Assembly: GCA_937969125.1 (NCBI GenBank)
Contig: CALBVA010000322.1
Coordinates: 1-13,079 of the forward strand
Direction: 5' to 3'
DNA: 13,079 nucleotides
Source of the DNA: an uncultured Verrucomicrobiales bacterium
GTDB taxonomy: Bacteria > Verrucomicrobiota > Verrucomicrobiia > Verrucomicrobiales > Akkermansiaceae
Of this stretch, positions 6,547 through 13,026 are shown piece after piece. Position 1 is the stretch's first letter, and every line of letters starts with the position of its first letter. The translations under genes and the position numbers were made by a program. The notes below the pieces were generated by a model. That model worked only from the letters and a program-made list of their open reading frames with translations. It was not told the origin of the DNA and ran no database searches.

Positions 6547-6632
6547 GCTCCGAGTTTGTGAAGACTTCACCAGAGGCCCAAGAAGAGCCTAGCGAGAGGA
6601 GGCTGACCTGAGGTTAGGCTCAAACTCGGAGC
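6547..6632 (-). promoter_or_regulatory. 12-bp stem masking the ribosome site of the 72-aa gene
   Basis: GCTCCGAGTTTG (6547-6558) and CAAACTCGGAGC (6621-6632) are perfect complements 62 bases apart. On the - strand transcript the upstream arm is the last codons of the polymerase-like gene (CTC CGA GTT and the TG of TGA). The downstream arm contains the GGAG (6548-6551) in front of the GTG at 6542. Ribosomes finishing the upstream gene would open the stem. No T-run follows, so it is not a simple terminator. Confidence 0.5.
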
Positions 6633-8023
6633 TCAGGCCAGAAATCGCCTGGATCAAGAGTCTCAGGACTGTCTGAATAAAAGAGATCGGGACGTAGCTC
6701 CTTAAGACGTCGCTGCTCTTCTAACGGTGTGCCAGGGGAAAACTTAGCCTTGAGGACTGGTTGAGCTTCGAAGTGCTCTTGTGCGCATTCTCGCATCATT
6801 GTAGCTAGCTCTGTAGCTTCAGTGATACGGACAACAATAGCGTCGTTTCGTTGACAGCTACCAATCCCCCTCTTCTCCAAAAGTCGAGAAGGCTCGGCGC
6901 AGAGTAATGCCTGTTGTGGGAGAAAAAATTCGGTCGAGAGTTTCGAAGGACCTAATCTGCGTGATCGATCACTGAAGCTTCTCCACAAGCCCGGGAATTC
7001 ACGGGAAAGAAATGTGAAGGCTTTGCTCCCTTCTGGAGCAGGTGGCGTGAATGGTTCCCAATCGGGAGATGCTGACAATAGCAGTGAAGGATCAAAACTT
7101 AGAGACCTTAAAGCTCTATCAGCGGCAACCTGTATCTTTTCTTTGACAGATTTCGGCTTCTTCAACTTTCGCAAGTGTTCTCTACGAGCCCGGTCTCGAA
7201 ATCTCGCATCTCGCTGCGCAAGTTTTTGCGCTGACATCGTGACCAGCCTTTCCGGCTCACGTGAGTTTAGGCCAGCGAGTAAGTGTTTCTTAAAATCACT
7301 GATGCAGAGCTCACACTCCCCGCTGAGAGTCTTGAGATTTTCGTAGAATCCTTTGCCCTGAAACAAGGACAGATACCGCTCGCGCTCGTTTAACGGGCAA
7401 AGCTGGCTCAGGCTAAAAAAATTCATGGCATGGACATCGATCTCAACAACACCCGGGAGCCATTTGGTGAGCTTGGTCGAAGAAGCACCACTGTAATAGT
7501 TTCCATGTTTCCTGGAGATTCTCTTCATCGAGATACCATTTTCTTCTCCAAGCTTTCGCATTTCAGGCATAAAGGCCCACTTGAGATTGGAGCGTTTGCA
7601 CCGGGATAGTAACGCTTCCCGCGTTTGGGTATCTTGTCCGACGAAAAAACGGATGATAGCCCCCAACCTTCCCGGAATTTGGTTAATCTTCTCGGGAACG
7701 AGATCGTAGGATATCGCCTTTCCTTTGCCGTTGTTCAAGTGAGCCGGGCAGTAGGAACGGGAAGGATGTTGAATGATTCCGTAGTCCGCCAAACGAGAAA
7801 CGTAATTCTTGTTCCAAATCAGATTCCGCAAGCAACGTGAGTCAAGGCGAGCCCGACCATGCTCTTCAATAAGATAATGAAAGGCTGCCAGGAGCCCACC
7901 CTCCCACTTGAAGAGTCTGCTGAAATCCTCTTCCCCGAAGTTTGGAGACTCTTTTAACATGGACTCTGGCGGCGTGATCAGACTTCTAACCATCGTTACA
8001 TATTGAAATATACGGCTAGTCAA
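6620..8023 (-). CDS. Family-A DNA-polymerase-like protein of a mobile element
   Basis: 467 residues from a TTG at 8023 that overlaps the previous stop (TTGA); ATG 7993 would give 457 residues. Neither has a Shine-Dalgarno sequence, so translational coupling is assumed. An N-terminal winged-helix-like segment lies at ~40-85. At ~170-231, S-GASSTKLTKWLPGVVEIDVHAMNFF and YLSLFQGKGFYENLK resemble the palm motif A region of family-A-type polymerases (D196), followed by K245/K246. At ~360-425, FFLPQQALL, LLEKRGI and RNDAIVV (D394) resemble helix and motif C, where H-D is usual; here N393 replaces His. A basic stretch (RARREHLRKLKKPK, 278-291) could bind nucleic acid. I recall similar unnamed proteins on plasmids and integrative elements, read by eye only. 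A replication protein is the simplest role; defence polymerase or inactive relative are alternatives. Confidence 0.62.
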   Translation of the reverse strand: MTSRIFQYVTMVRSLITPPESMLKESPNFGEEDFSRLFKWEGGLLAAFHYLIEEHGRARLDSRCLRNLIWNKNYVSRLADYGIIQHPSRSYCPAHLNNGKGKAISYDLVPEKINQIPGRLGAIIRFFVGQDTQTREALLSRCKRSNLKWAFMPEMRKLGEENGISMKRISRKHGNYYSGASSTKLTKWLPGVVEIDVHAMNFFSLSQLCPLNERERYLSLFQGKGFYENLKTLSGECELCISDFKKHLLAGLNSREPERLVTMSAQKLAQRDARFRDRARREHLRKLKKPKSVKEKIQVAADRALRSLSFDPSLLLSASPDWEPFTPPAPEGSKAFTFLSREFPGLWRSFSDRSRRLGPSKLSTEFFLPQQALLCAEPSRLLEKRGIGSCQRNDAIVVRITEATELATMMRECAQEHFEAQPVLKAKFSPGTPLEEQRRLKELRPDLFYSDSPETLDPGDFWPELRV

Positions 8024-9489
8024 AGGGTGATCGTTTGCCCGGGGTTTCCGGGTTCAGGAACCTTGAAGTCGGCAGGTTTCAAGTATTCCTTTTTCCCATT
8101 ATCACGGATACGGTAATGCCCTTCTTTTGGAAGGGACATCTTGAAAATCTTGTCATGGAAGATGATGTCGGCGGGGTCTCCATGATGCTCCTTGAATACC
8201 TCGAGCTCAGAGTCGGAGAATGCAGGCAGCGGGGTCTTTTCCCATTTTCGATCCTCAAATATTTTATGAATACCGGGGATCCGGATGTCTGCATTTGGGA
8301 AACAGCGCTTGTAGGTCCAAATATAGGAGCGTTCGAGCCGAGCGTGCATTTTTGCTAATGTCTCCAAACTGGGACGCTCAGATTCCGGCATCGCGTTCAA
8401 TCTGTCCACTGCTTGATCAAGATGGGAGTTCTTCAAACATTCTGATGACAGCTGCTGGAAGAAATCCTGGATGAATTTGGGAGACTGACGGGACCTAGAG
8501 GGTCTCGTCGTTGGTATATCCGCTACAATTTCTAGCTCCCCGGCATCGGCGGCTTCCGGCAAAAATTTCGGAGCTGATATCGGCGGTGGACTACTAGCCC
8601 AAATCTTCTTCTCAATATATTCTACTGCCGAGGGTATGGTAACCATCTTCCAGGGACCTTCGACCCAATTTTTCAATTTCTGGACACATAGAGCCTCAGG
8701 TCGCTTCTTAGGATTCACAAAAAAGATACACCTCTTAAGAGTATCCCTATCGACCGAATTGGATGAGGGGTAGCTCTGTAAAAACGTCTCTACCTGATCG
8801 ATCTCGACCTCAGTGAATGCTGGGGTGAATCGCTTCTCTACACATTTTTTGCGGATGAATTCATGAGCACGTATGACCTTTGAACCAGGTTTGTTTCCAA
8901 GTAGTGCCGAGTAGAATTCCTTAGATTCACTGTAAGCGCGCGCAGCGTCCAGTAGCTCGGTTTCAGCTGGGAGTTCGTGTTCTGGCAGATCAGCCAAATC
9001 TTTGTAAACGTGTTTTTTCGCCAACTGCTTGGTGCTCTCAGTTGGCAGGGCAGAATAAAGTTTTGAGACCAAATCACTGAAACTTGCCTCGATCATATCG
9101 ATCCGTTCTTCAGTGAAATCCCTCCCCTCAAGTTCAGCGGCATCTTTACCAGTGACCCTAACAATCCCCAATTCGCGGAGCAGCGTAAGACATTTCTGAA
9201 ATGCATCATTCTCACTCTCACTCAAACCAATGGCTTGTCTCAGACTGTCCAGATCGAAAGGAGTATTTTGACGATCCCTGAAGTCACCCGTCATACGGAC
9301 TTCTGGTTCTAAGGTGGCAAGCAAGCGTAAGAGTTCGACAGCAATTGCCTTCGCTGTAACTCCAGCCATTCCAAGACTCTGGAGCTTGGTCGCAAGGACA
9401 GAATTTGAGCGAGTCGGTATTTCGACGGTATTAACACTGCGGTTATGGAATAGCTTTGGAGTGCCTAAAAAATAGGTAATGGTAATCAT
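8020..9489 (-). CDS. Unknown 489-aa protein with winged-helix-like region, partner of polymerase-like gene
   Basis: I do not recognise a family. ATG 9489 lies only ten bases after the poly-T of the upstream terminator. Residues 28-60 (SNSVLATKLQSLGMAG...AVELLRLLA) are helical, and M41 is a possible later start. Residues ~77-115 (PFDLDSLRQAIGLSESE...LLRELGIVRV) look like a winged helix-turn-helix. A charged helical middle follows, then a Pro/Ser-rich linker (~298-345, SSPPPISAPKF and TTRPSRSRQ). The C-terminal half has aromatic and basic residues (RSYIWTYKRCFPNADIRIPG). No membrane segment or signal peptide is seen. Its stop overlaps the next start by TTGA, so the two proteins are made together and probably act together, for example as an initiator or DNA-recognition subunit for the polymerase-like protein. 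That role is inferred from context only. Confidence 0.7.
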   Translation of the reverse strand: MITITYFLGTPKLFHNRSVNTVEIPTRSNSVLATKLQSLGMAGVTAKAIAVELLRLLATLEPEVRMTGDFRDRQNTPFDLDSLRQAIGLSESENDAFQKCLTLLRELGIVRVTGKDAAELEGRDFTEERIDMIEASFSDLVSKLYSALPTESTKQLAKKHVYKDLADLPEHELPAETELLDAARAYSESKEFYSALLGNKPGSKVIRAHEFIRKKCVEKRFTPAFTEVEIDQVETFLQSYPSSNSVDRDTLKRCIFFVNPKKRPEALCVQKLKNWVEGPWKMVTIPSAVEYIEKKIWASSPPPISAPKFLPEAADAGELEIVADIPTTRPSRSRQSPKFIQDFFQQLSSECLKNSHLDQAVDRLNAMPESERPSLETLAKMHARLERSYIWTYKRCFPNADIRIPGIHKIFEDRKWEKTPLPAFSDSELEVFKEHHGDPADIIFHDKIFKMSLPKEGHYRIRDNGKKEYLKPADFKVPEPGNPGQTITL

Positions 9490-9499
9490 GATCGTTAAT

Positions 9500-9537
9500 A
9501 AAAAAAGAAAAAGCCGAGGCAGCAGATCTACCTCGGC
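9500..9537 (-). terminator. Intrinsic terminator after the DUF5131 gene
   Basis: Read on the - strand: GCCGAGG, an 11-base loop, CCTCGGC (9537 to 9513), then TTTTTCTTTTTTT (9512-9500). It lies 16 bases after the DUF5131 stop and ten bases before the start of the 489-aa gene, so the downstream pair must rely on read-through or on a promoter overlapping the terminator. Confidence 0.92.
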
Positions 9538-9553
9538 CCAATGGGTTATGGAT

Positions 9554-10396
9554 TTAGTGGGTTAATGTGGTCGCACGGGCTTCGGGAACTTCGTCCCAGA
9601 TCTGGCCGTCAAGAATACGTCCAGTAACCTCCTTATCAGCTCTACCCATAGTGAACCCGTCGATTACCACTTTGGTCCGAGGTGGCTTCGGCAGAAGCTC
9701 TATGGGAGCCCAATTTCCCCATTGCTTGAAGTGAAATGCGACATCGTTTGCCGCGCACTGATCTCTCAAATCGGTGAACAAGTTTGGGCTTGTCGGACGT
9801 GAATTCCCTCCACTCTCCCCTCCAGCAATGACCCAGTGGATACCGGGGTCATCTCCCTCACTGATGAACGGATTTAGATCGATAGGCCCAAGCAGAGGCT
9901 CGCAGCTGAGGAAGCTTACCTTAGCTGGAACATCGAGAAGGATTGGAATTCGTAGATCGGCGCAATCTTGATTTTCAGCCGTCACTCCAATCCAGACGTT
10001 GTCAGGGAATTCATCCCCCCATGGCACCATGGTCATGATGTTTTCTGGACGCTTAGTGAGGAGCAGCCAGTCCAACCATGGAGTTGCCTCTATCAGTTTC
10101 CAAAGGCGTCTTCTCTCTTCTATGACATCCGGATGATCTTCGAAGACGTCGGCCATAGATGCACAGAATACTCGCGCACGCTGGCCGCGGGCCTCAGCTT
10201 CTTTATTCCAACGAACGGGGTCCTTCCAGTTGTTTTCGGTTAAGAGACGGCGCTTAGCCTTCTTGCCCCAGACCTTGTGGCCCACGCGCTTAGAGAGTGA
10301 TGCTGCGTAGCAATTCGCACATGCTGGAGAGACTTTTACGCAACCCCACCAAGGATTAAAGGTGTGAATCGCCCATGATATTGTAGTAAACTTCAT
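9554..10396 (-). CDS. DUF5131 / phage Gp37-Gp68 family protein
   Basis: 280 residues. The N-terminus SWAIHTFNPWWGC-VKVSPACANCYA gives three cysteines at 19, 26 and 29 (C-x6-C-x2-C), the hallmark of this phage and island family. I recall it being discussed as radical-SAM-like because the cysteines could hold an iron-sulfur cluster; the reaction is unknown. Further family blocks are RVFCASMADVFEDHPDV, WLLLTKRPENI, NVWIGVTAENQ, FLSCEPLLGPIDL, WVIAGGESGG and FHFKQWGNW, all present, so the gene looks intact. The length is normal. The start ATG 10396 has no Shine-Dalgarno sequence but an A-rich stretch. In other elements this family sits beside TcmP three-Cys-motif partner genes; I see no TcmP-like protein here. 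It is transcribed alone, with its own terminator (9500-9537) and a candidate small RNA diverging from its start. Confidence 0.9.
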   Translation of the reverse strand: MKFTTISWAIHTFNPWWGCVKVSPACANCYAASLSKRVGHKVWGKKAKRRLLTENNWKDPVRWNKEAEARGQRARVFCASMADVFEDHPDVIEERRRLWKLIEATPWLDWLLLTKRPENIMTMVPWGDEFPDNVWIGVTAENQDCADLRIPILLDVPAKVSFLSCEPLLGPIDLNPFISEGDDPGIHWVIAGGESGGNSRPTSPNLFTDLRDQCAANDVAFHFKQWGNWAPIELLPKPPRTKVVIDGFTMGRADKEVTGRILDGQIWDEVPEARATTLTH

Positions 10397-10420
10397 TGTA
10401 TTTTGTTTTTTATTGTTGCC

Positions 10421-10559
10421 TGGACGGGATAAATTCCCGCTGGCTGGATTGTTCGAAGATCGCGCTCTTTGCGGGCTCGAACTCTTTTGCCGCTACCGCA
10501 AGGATTGGCCTTGCGTTCGGCAGTTTCGCAATCGTGCGTCTAGCACTGACGCATTTTTT
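10421..10559 (+). ncRNA. Candidate structured small RNA ending in an intrinsic terminator
   Basis: Four hairpins lie in a row on the + strand: CGGGA-TAAAT-TCCCG (10425-10439); GTTCGA/TCGAAC (10451-10482); a two-part stem TGCCG, CTAC, CGCAAGG, loop ATTGG, CCTTGCG, TT, CGGCA (10488-10522); and the terminator TGCGTC/GACGCA with six T. The terminator faces away from the DUF5131 gene and no protein gene precedes it on this strand, so a short RNA is the simplest explanation. The 5' end is a guess and no promoter is clear. The same DNA is the 5' leader of the divergent DUF5131 gene, so the folds could act on that strand instead. Confidence 0.45.
10535..10559 (+). terminator. Intrinsic terminator in the gap upstream of DUF5131
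   Basis: TGCGTC (10535-10540), loop TAGCACT, GACGCA (10548-10553), then TTTTTT. The T-run fixes the direction as + strand. No annotated + strand gene lies upstream, which is the main support for the candidate small RNA. Confidence 0.75.
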
Positions 10560-10582
10560 ATTAGCTCCTTCTCCAACTCTTA

Positions 10583-10747
10583 GCTGGAGATTACCGGGAA
10601 AGATCGAGAGCTTGCAGTAACTCTGCTTGTAGTCTCTCGAACCACTTCGGTGTCTATTTTCTCAGTTTGGTTTTCTAACGCTTTATTTTTATCAATCTCT
10701 GTTGGGGTTAGTTTTGGCAGGCTCTGCAATCCTTCTGCAATTGAGGA
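10583..10747 (-). other. 55-codon open stretch in frame after the excisionase-like gene
   Basis: Directly after the TGA of the HTH gene (10748-10750) the same frame stays open for 55 codons to TAA (10580-10582). The translation is hydrophilic and rather protein-like (LPKLTPTEIDKNKALENQT). The only starts are a TTG at 10729, with AGAAGGA touching it, and a GTG further on, so independent translation is doubtful. It could be a decayed C-terminal extension, a tiny gene or chance. Confidence 0.2.
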
Positions 10748-10993
10748 TCATGCTGGTTTAACGATTCGCGCGGAAATATACGCCTCAAGGTCCTCCGTCC
10801 GGTAAAGTGCCTTATTCCTGATATCTACCCGGGCAATTGGGAGCTTTCTCAAGGTACCTAAACTTACTCCAAGCATGCTTGCTGCGTTTTCTGGAGAAAG
10901 GAGAGGTTTGGGCAAATCCTTGGAGATCTGCTTCATGTATTTCTTAGCGCAGAGGCGGAGCACCTCATCGCGATCGATTTTATCTATCTTCAT
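10748..10993 (-). CDS. Excisionase/MerR-like helix-turn-helix protein
   Basis: 81 residues from ATG 10993; a TTG at 11047 would add 18 residues but is less likely. The core at residues ~31-77 (LLSPENAASMLGVSLGTLRK, then ALYRTEDLEAYISARIV) is the HTH_17/excisionase pattern: a helix-turn-helix, a short wing and the closing Y-x2-x-DLxxYI helix. Such proteins bend DNA at attachment sites during excision or act as small regulators. The residues before the motif (KIDKIDRDEVLRLCAKKYMKQISKDLPKP) are charged and helical. It is divergent from the XRE-type gene and shares the operator-rich region 11048-11169. Position beside an integrase and regulator supports a role in element excision, but a plain transcription factor is possible. 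Downstream on the same strand lies the DUF5131 gene, after a 351-base gap. Confidence 0.72.
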   Translation of the reverse strand: MKIDKIDRDEVLRLCAKKYMKQISKDLPKPLLSPENAASMLGVSLGTLRKLPIARVDIRNKALYRTEDLEAYISARIVKPA

Positions 10994-11058
10994 GGTCTGA
11001 TATTTTTTGGCTTTCAGGCTATTTCGATGATCTAAACACCACCTCAAATCCTGAATTC

Positions 11059-11136
11059 GTTGCGACGTTCCCTAATCACGCAACAAAAGTCAATGAAAAT
11101 TGTTCCCATTCACGCAACGGCGCAACATTTTCATTG
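11059..11136. promoter_or_regulatory. Operator region between excisionase-like and XRE genes
   Basis: CGCAAC occurs at 11079-11084, 11113-11118 and 11121-11126, and its complement GTTGCG at 11059-11064. Two copies lie in longer direct repeats, TTCCCTAATCACGCAAC (11068-11084) and TTCCCATTCACGCAAC (11103-11118). A perfect inverted repeat CAATGAAAAT (11091-11100) / ATTTTCATTG (11127-11136) frames the second group. This is typical of a repressor-controlled divergent promoter, though no clear -35/-10 pair is seen. Confidence 0.6.
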
Positions 11137-11169
11137 GAGGATCCGTCAAAAAATGTCACTTTCTACCAC

Positions 11170-11664
11170 ATGGACATCACACCTGACGTACGCGAGCAAG
11201 TAAGGGCTGCTTTGGAGAGGCTGGATATGAATGGTGCCGAACTCGCAAAACTAATCGGAGTCAATAGAAGTTGGGTAACTCGTTTACTGAAGCCAGCAGG
11301 AGGTCTCAAGACCCTTTCAAATAAACACAAGGTCCAACTCGAACATCATCTCGAAATCCTCTTCGATGATCATAGAGAACGCTCTTTGGCAGCTCATCAG
11401 TTCGACCGAATTGCAAACGAAGTGCCCGATTTAGGATCAGCTTTAGGTACAACCCTCCATGAATTTGAAAAAGCAATCTATGGGCTGCCCCTGCTTCACG
11501 AAGAACACACCCTTAACATCGGAGTTGAGGTTGTTGAGATGATTGAAAAACAGCTCAAAGAAGGCCAGACCCCGAATCCTTATGAAGTCGGTGAGAAGAT
11601 ATATAAAATTCTGGAAAGACAGCTTAGGAACCAATTTCAAGAATCCCTTGACCAACGCTATTGA
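11170..11664 (+). CDS. XRE-type helix-turn-helix regulator
   Basis: 164 residues from ATG 11170. A TTG at 11134 would extend the protein by 12 residues but would start within the right arm of the inverted repeat. Residues ~8-45 (REQVRAALERLDMNGAELAKLIGVNRSWVTRLLKP) form an XRE/Cro-type helix-turn-helix, with the AELAKLIGVNRSWVTRLL recognition pattern. The rest is helical and acidic (residues ~60-160, with HEFEKAIYGLPLL and EVVEMIEKQLKEGQ), a likely oligomerisation or partner domain that I cannot name. It lies 18 bases before the integrase on the same strand and opposite the excisionase-like gene, the usual place for an element's lysogeny-type repressor. It probably binds the CGCAAC sites just upstream. 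Ribosome-site evidence is poor: the nearest GGAGG (11136-11140) is about 30 bases away. Confidence 0.78.
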   Translation: MDITPDVREQVRAALERLDMNGAELAKLIGVNRSWVTRLLKPAGGLKTLSNKHKVQLEHHLEILFDDHRERSLAAHQFDRIANEVPDLGSALGTTLHEFEKAIYGLPLLHEEHTLNIGVEVVEMIEKQLKEGQTPNPYEVGEKIYKILERQLRNQFQESLDQRY

Positions 11665-11682
11665 TCTTTAACTTTTCACACG

Positions 11683-12861
11683 ATGCTGAAGAAAATCAAT
11701 GGGACGCCCCACGTCACATTCGGAAACACTTCGATCCCAATCTATGAGGTAACTTCACGCCCGGGAACATGGAGAGCCGTATGGAAAGATCGTGATTCAG
11801 GTAAACGGAAAGTGATTCAGAGGTCCAGTAAGCCCAAATTGGTCAAAGAAACCGAAAAAATTGCTGAAGAATTGGACAAAGGCTTGGTGAGACTCACCGG
11901 ACTCAGTCGCGATCAACTTTTCCTTTGCCAAAGGTTTCTCGCAATCGATCCGGATCTCGATCTCATTCTGCGCTTGGAAAAAGAAGCAGCCTTAAAACAA
12001 GCCACAGTGGAGGTGGTTTTAAATCGGTTTCTCGAAGAAAAATCCCGCAGTGCCAAATCATCGGTTGGTAATACTAAGCTACTCAGAATACGCCTGAAAA
12101 ACCTTCTGCCTGATTTTGGTCAGAGAAAGCTAGTCAGCATCACAACAGAGGAACTCGACGAATGGCTTTTTGATTTCGATTGGGCTGACAACACCAAAAT
12201 CCGGACACGGGCTACCGTGATGCAATTTTTCCGCTGGGCTAAATCCAAAGGGTATTTGGACACCGCTGCCGAAGCGGAGAATATGTTCGATGGATTCAAC
12301 ACAAAAGTTGAGATCAAAGTCTATAGCCCGGAAGAACTTTGGAAAATGATGTCTGAGGTGAGATCCGAATTTCATCCTTGGCTTGCGATTAGGGCATACG
12401 CCGGCCTCCGAGAATGTGAACTCTTCCGCAAGGATTTAGACGATCCCAAGGACACGTTAAGATGGGAGGACATCGATTGGGAACGAAAGGAAATCATCGT
12501 TGGTGAGAAGGTCGCCAAAACAGGCCAAGAACGGATTGTCGAAATGAACGAAGCTCTGCTTTCTCAGATCTCACAATACCGGGGACAGACTGGATATATC
12601 TGCTCCAAAGATCCCAAACGCTCCAATGGCCCTGATGACCCAGCTGAAACAACGCGTCTCGGTGAACTTACAGGGAATGGGTGGATCAGGAACGGTCTCC
12701 GGAAGAGCCACATCACCTACGCAGTTGCACTGAACGGAGTATCCAAAACGGCCGACCTCTGTGGCAACTCACACCAGACGATTAAGAAGTATTACCAGAA
12801 GACTTTGGAAAGCCGAAAGCACATCGCCAAAGAATGGTTTAAGCCGATTACGTCACCTTGA
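11683..12861 (+). CDS. Tyrosine recombinase / integrase
   Basis: 392 residues, a full-length phage-type integrase that would cut and join attachment sites. An N-terminal arm-binding-like segment (~1-70, WRAVWKDRDSGKRKVIQRSSK) is followed by a SAM-like core-binding domain (~100-205, with RATVMQFFRWAKSKGYL) and the catalytic domain from ~215. Catalytic residues: R243 in AGLRECEL, K277 or K279 in VAKTGQERIV, R340 in NGLRKSHIT, H364 in CGNSHQTI and Y371 in KKYYQKT. The first box-II His is N337 here (N-x-x-R). The CGNS box is what I associate with Verrucomicrobiota and Planctomycetota integrases. It lies 18 bases after the XRE gene, probably in one transcript, and ends 88 bases from the tRNA 3' end, as expected for an integrase next to its attachment site. 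No frameshift is seen. Confidence 0.9.
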   Translation: MLKKINGTPHVTFGNTSIPIYEVTSRPGTWRAVWKDRDSGKRKVIQRSSKPKLVKETEKIAEELDKGLVRLTGLSRDQLFLCQRFLAIDPDLDLILRLEKEAALKQATVEVVLNRFLEEKSRSAKSSVGNTKLLRIRLKNLLPDFGQRKLVSITTEELDEWLFDFDWADNTKIRTRATVMQFFRWAKSKGYLDTAAEAENMFDGFNTKVEIKVYSPEELWKMMSEVRSEFHPWLAIRAYAGLRECELFRKDLDDPKDTLRWEDIDWERKEIIVGEKVAKTGQERIVEMNEALLSQISQYRGQTGYICSKDPKRSNGPDDPAETTRLGELTGNGWIRNGLRKSHITYAVALNGVSKTADLCGNSHQTIKKYYQKTLESRKHIAKEWFKPITSP

Positions 12862-12910
12862 ATCAAGGTGCCACACTTCAATATTGTGTGACATCTGTAT
12901 GACCTTGAAT
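12854..12910. repeat. Palindrome and direct repeat at the integrase 3' end
   Basis: CACCTTG-AAT-CAAGGTG (12854-12870) is a perfect palindrome spanning the integrase stop. ACCTTGAAT occurs at 12855-12863 and again at 12902-12910. A further short stem CACAC/GTGTG lies between. Repeated sites this close to the presumed attachment site could be arm-type binding sites for the integrase. Confidence 0.45.
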
Positions 12911-12913
12911 GGC

Positions 12914-12947
12914 GAAGGCCCTGAACTCATTGAGTCACAGGGCCTTC
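12914..12947. terminator. Bidirectional hairpin between integrase and tRNA genes
   Basis: GAAGGCCCTG (12914-12923) pairs perfectly with CAGGGCCTTC (12938-12947) across a 14-base loop. It lies between convergent genes and could end both transcripts, but there is no T-run on either side. Confidence 0.6.
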
Positions 12948-12949
12948 AT

Positions 12950-13026
<77 letters not shown>

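Larger units (their letters stand above)
6324..12949. mobile_element. Putative integrative element next to the initiator tRNA gene
   Basis: Integrase, excisionase-like HTH, XRE regulator, phage-family DUF5131 and a polymerase-like gene lie together, and the integrase abuts a tRNA 3' end. The right end is probably at or within the tRNA. The left end is not determined: no repeat of the tRNA 3' end was found, and the noncoding stretch 5747-6323 could belong to the element. No structural phage genes or conjugation genes are present in this part, so it may be a small satellite-like or cryptic element. Confidence 0.55.

Noticed and set aside
6465..6620. CCTTAAC (6468) and GTTAGGC (6613-6619) as an integron attC site
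   Set aside because: The first box does not fit the RYYYAAC consensus, the spacing is about 150 bases and the interior does not fold into the usual attC hairpin; the integrase is also not of the integron type.
8020..9489. 489-aa protein as the TcmP partner of DUF5131
   Set aside because: No TcmP-like motifs are seen, and a terminator separates the two genes.
10396..10620. 74-codon + strand frame beginning TTG
   Set aside because: Hydrophobic, low-quality translation, no ribosome site, and it coincides with the hairpins and terminator better explained as a small RNA.
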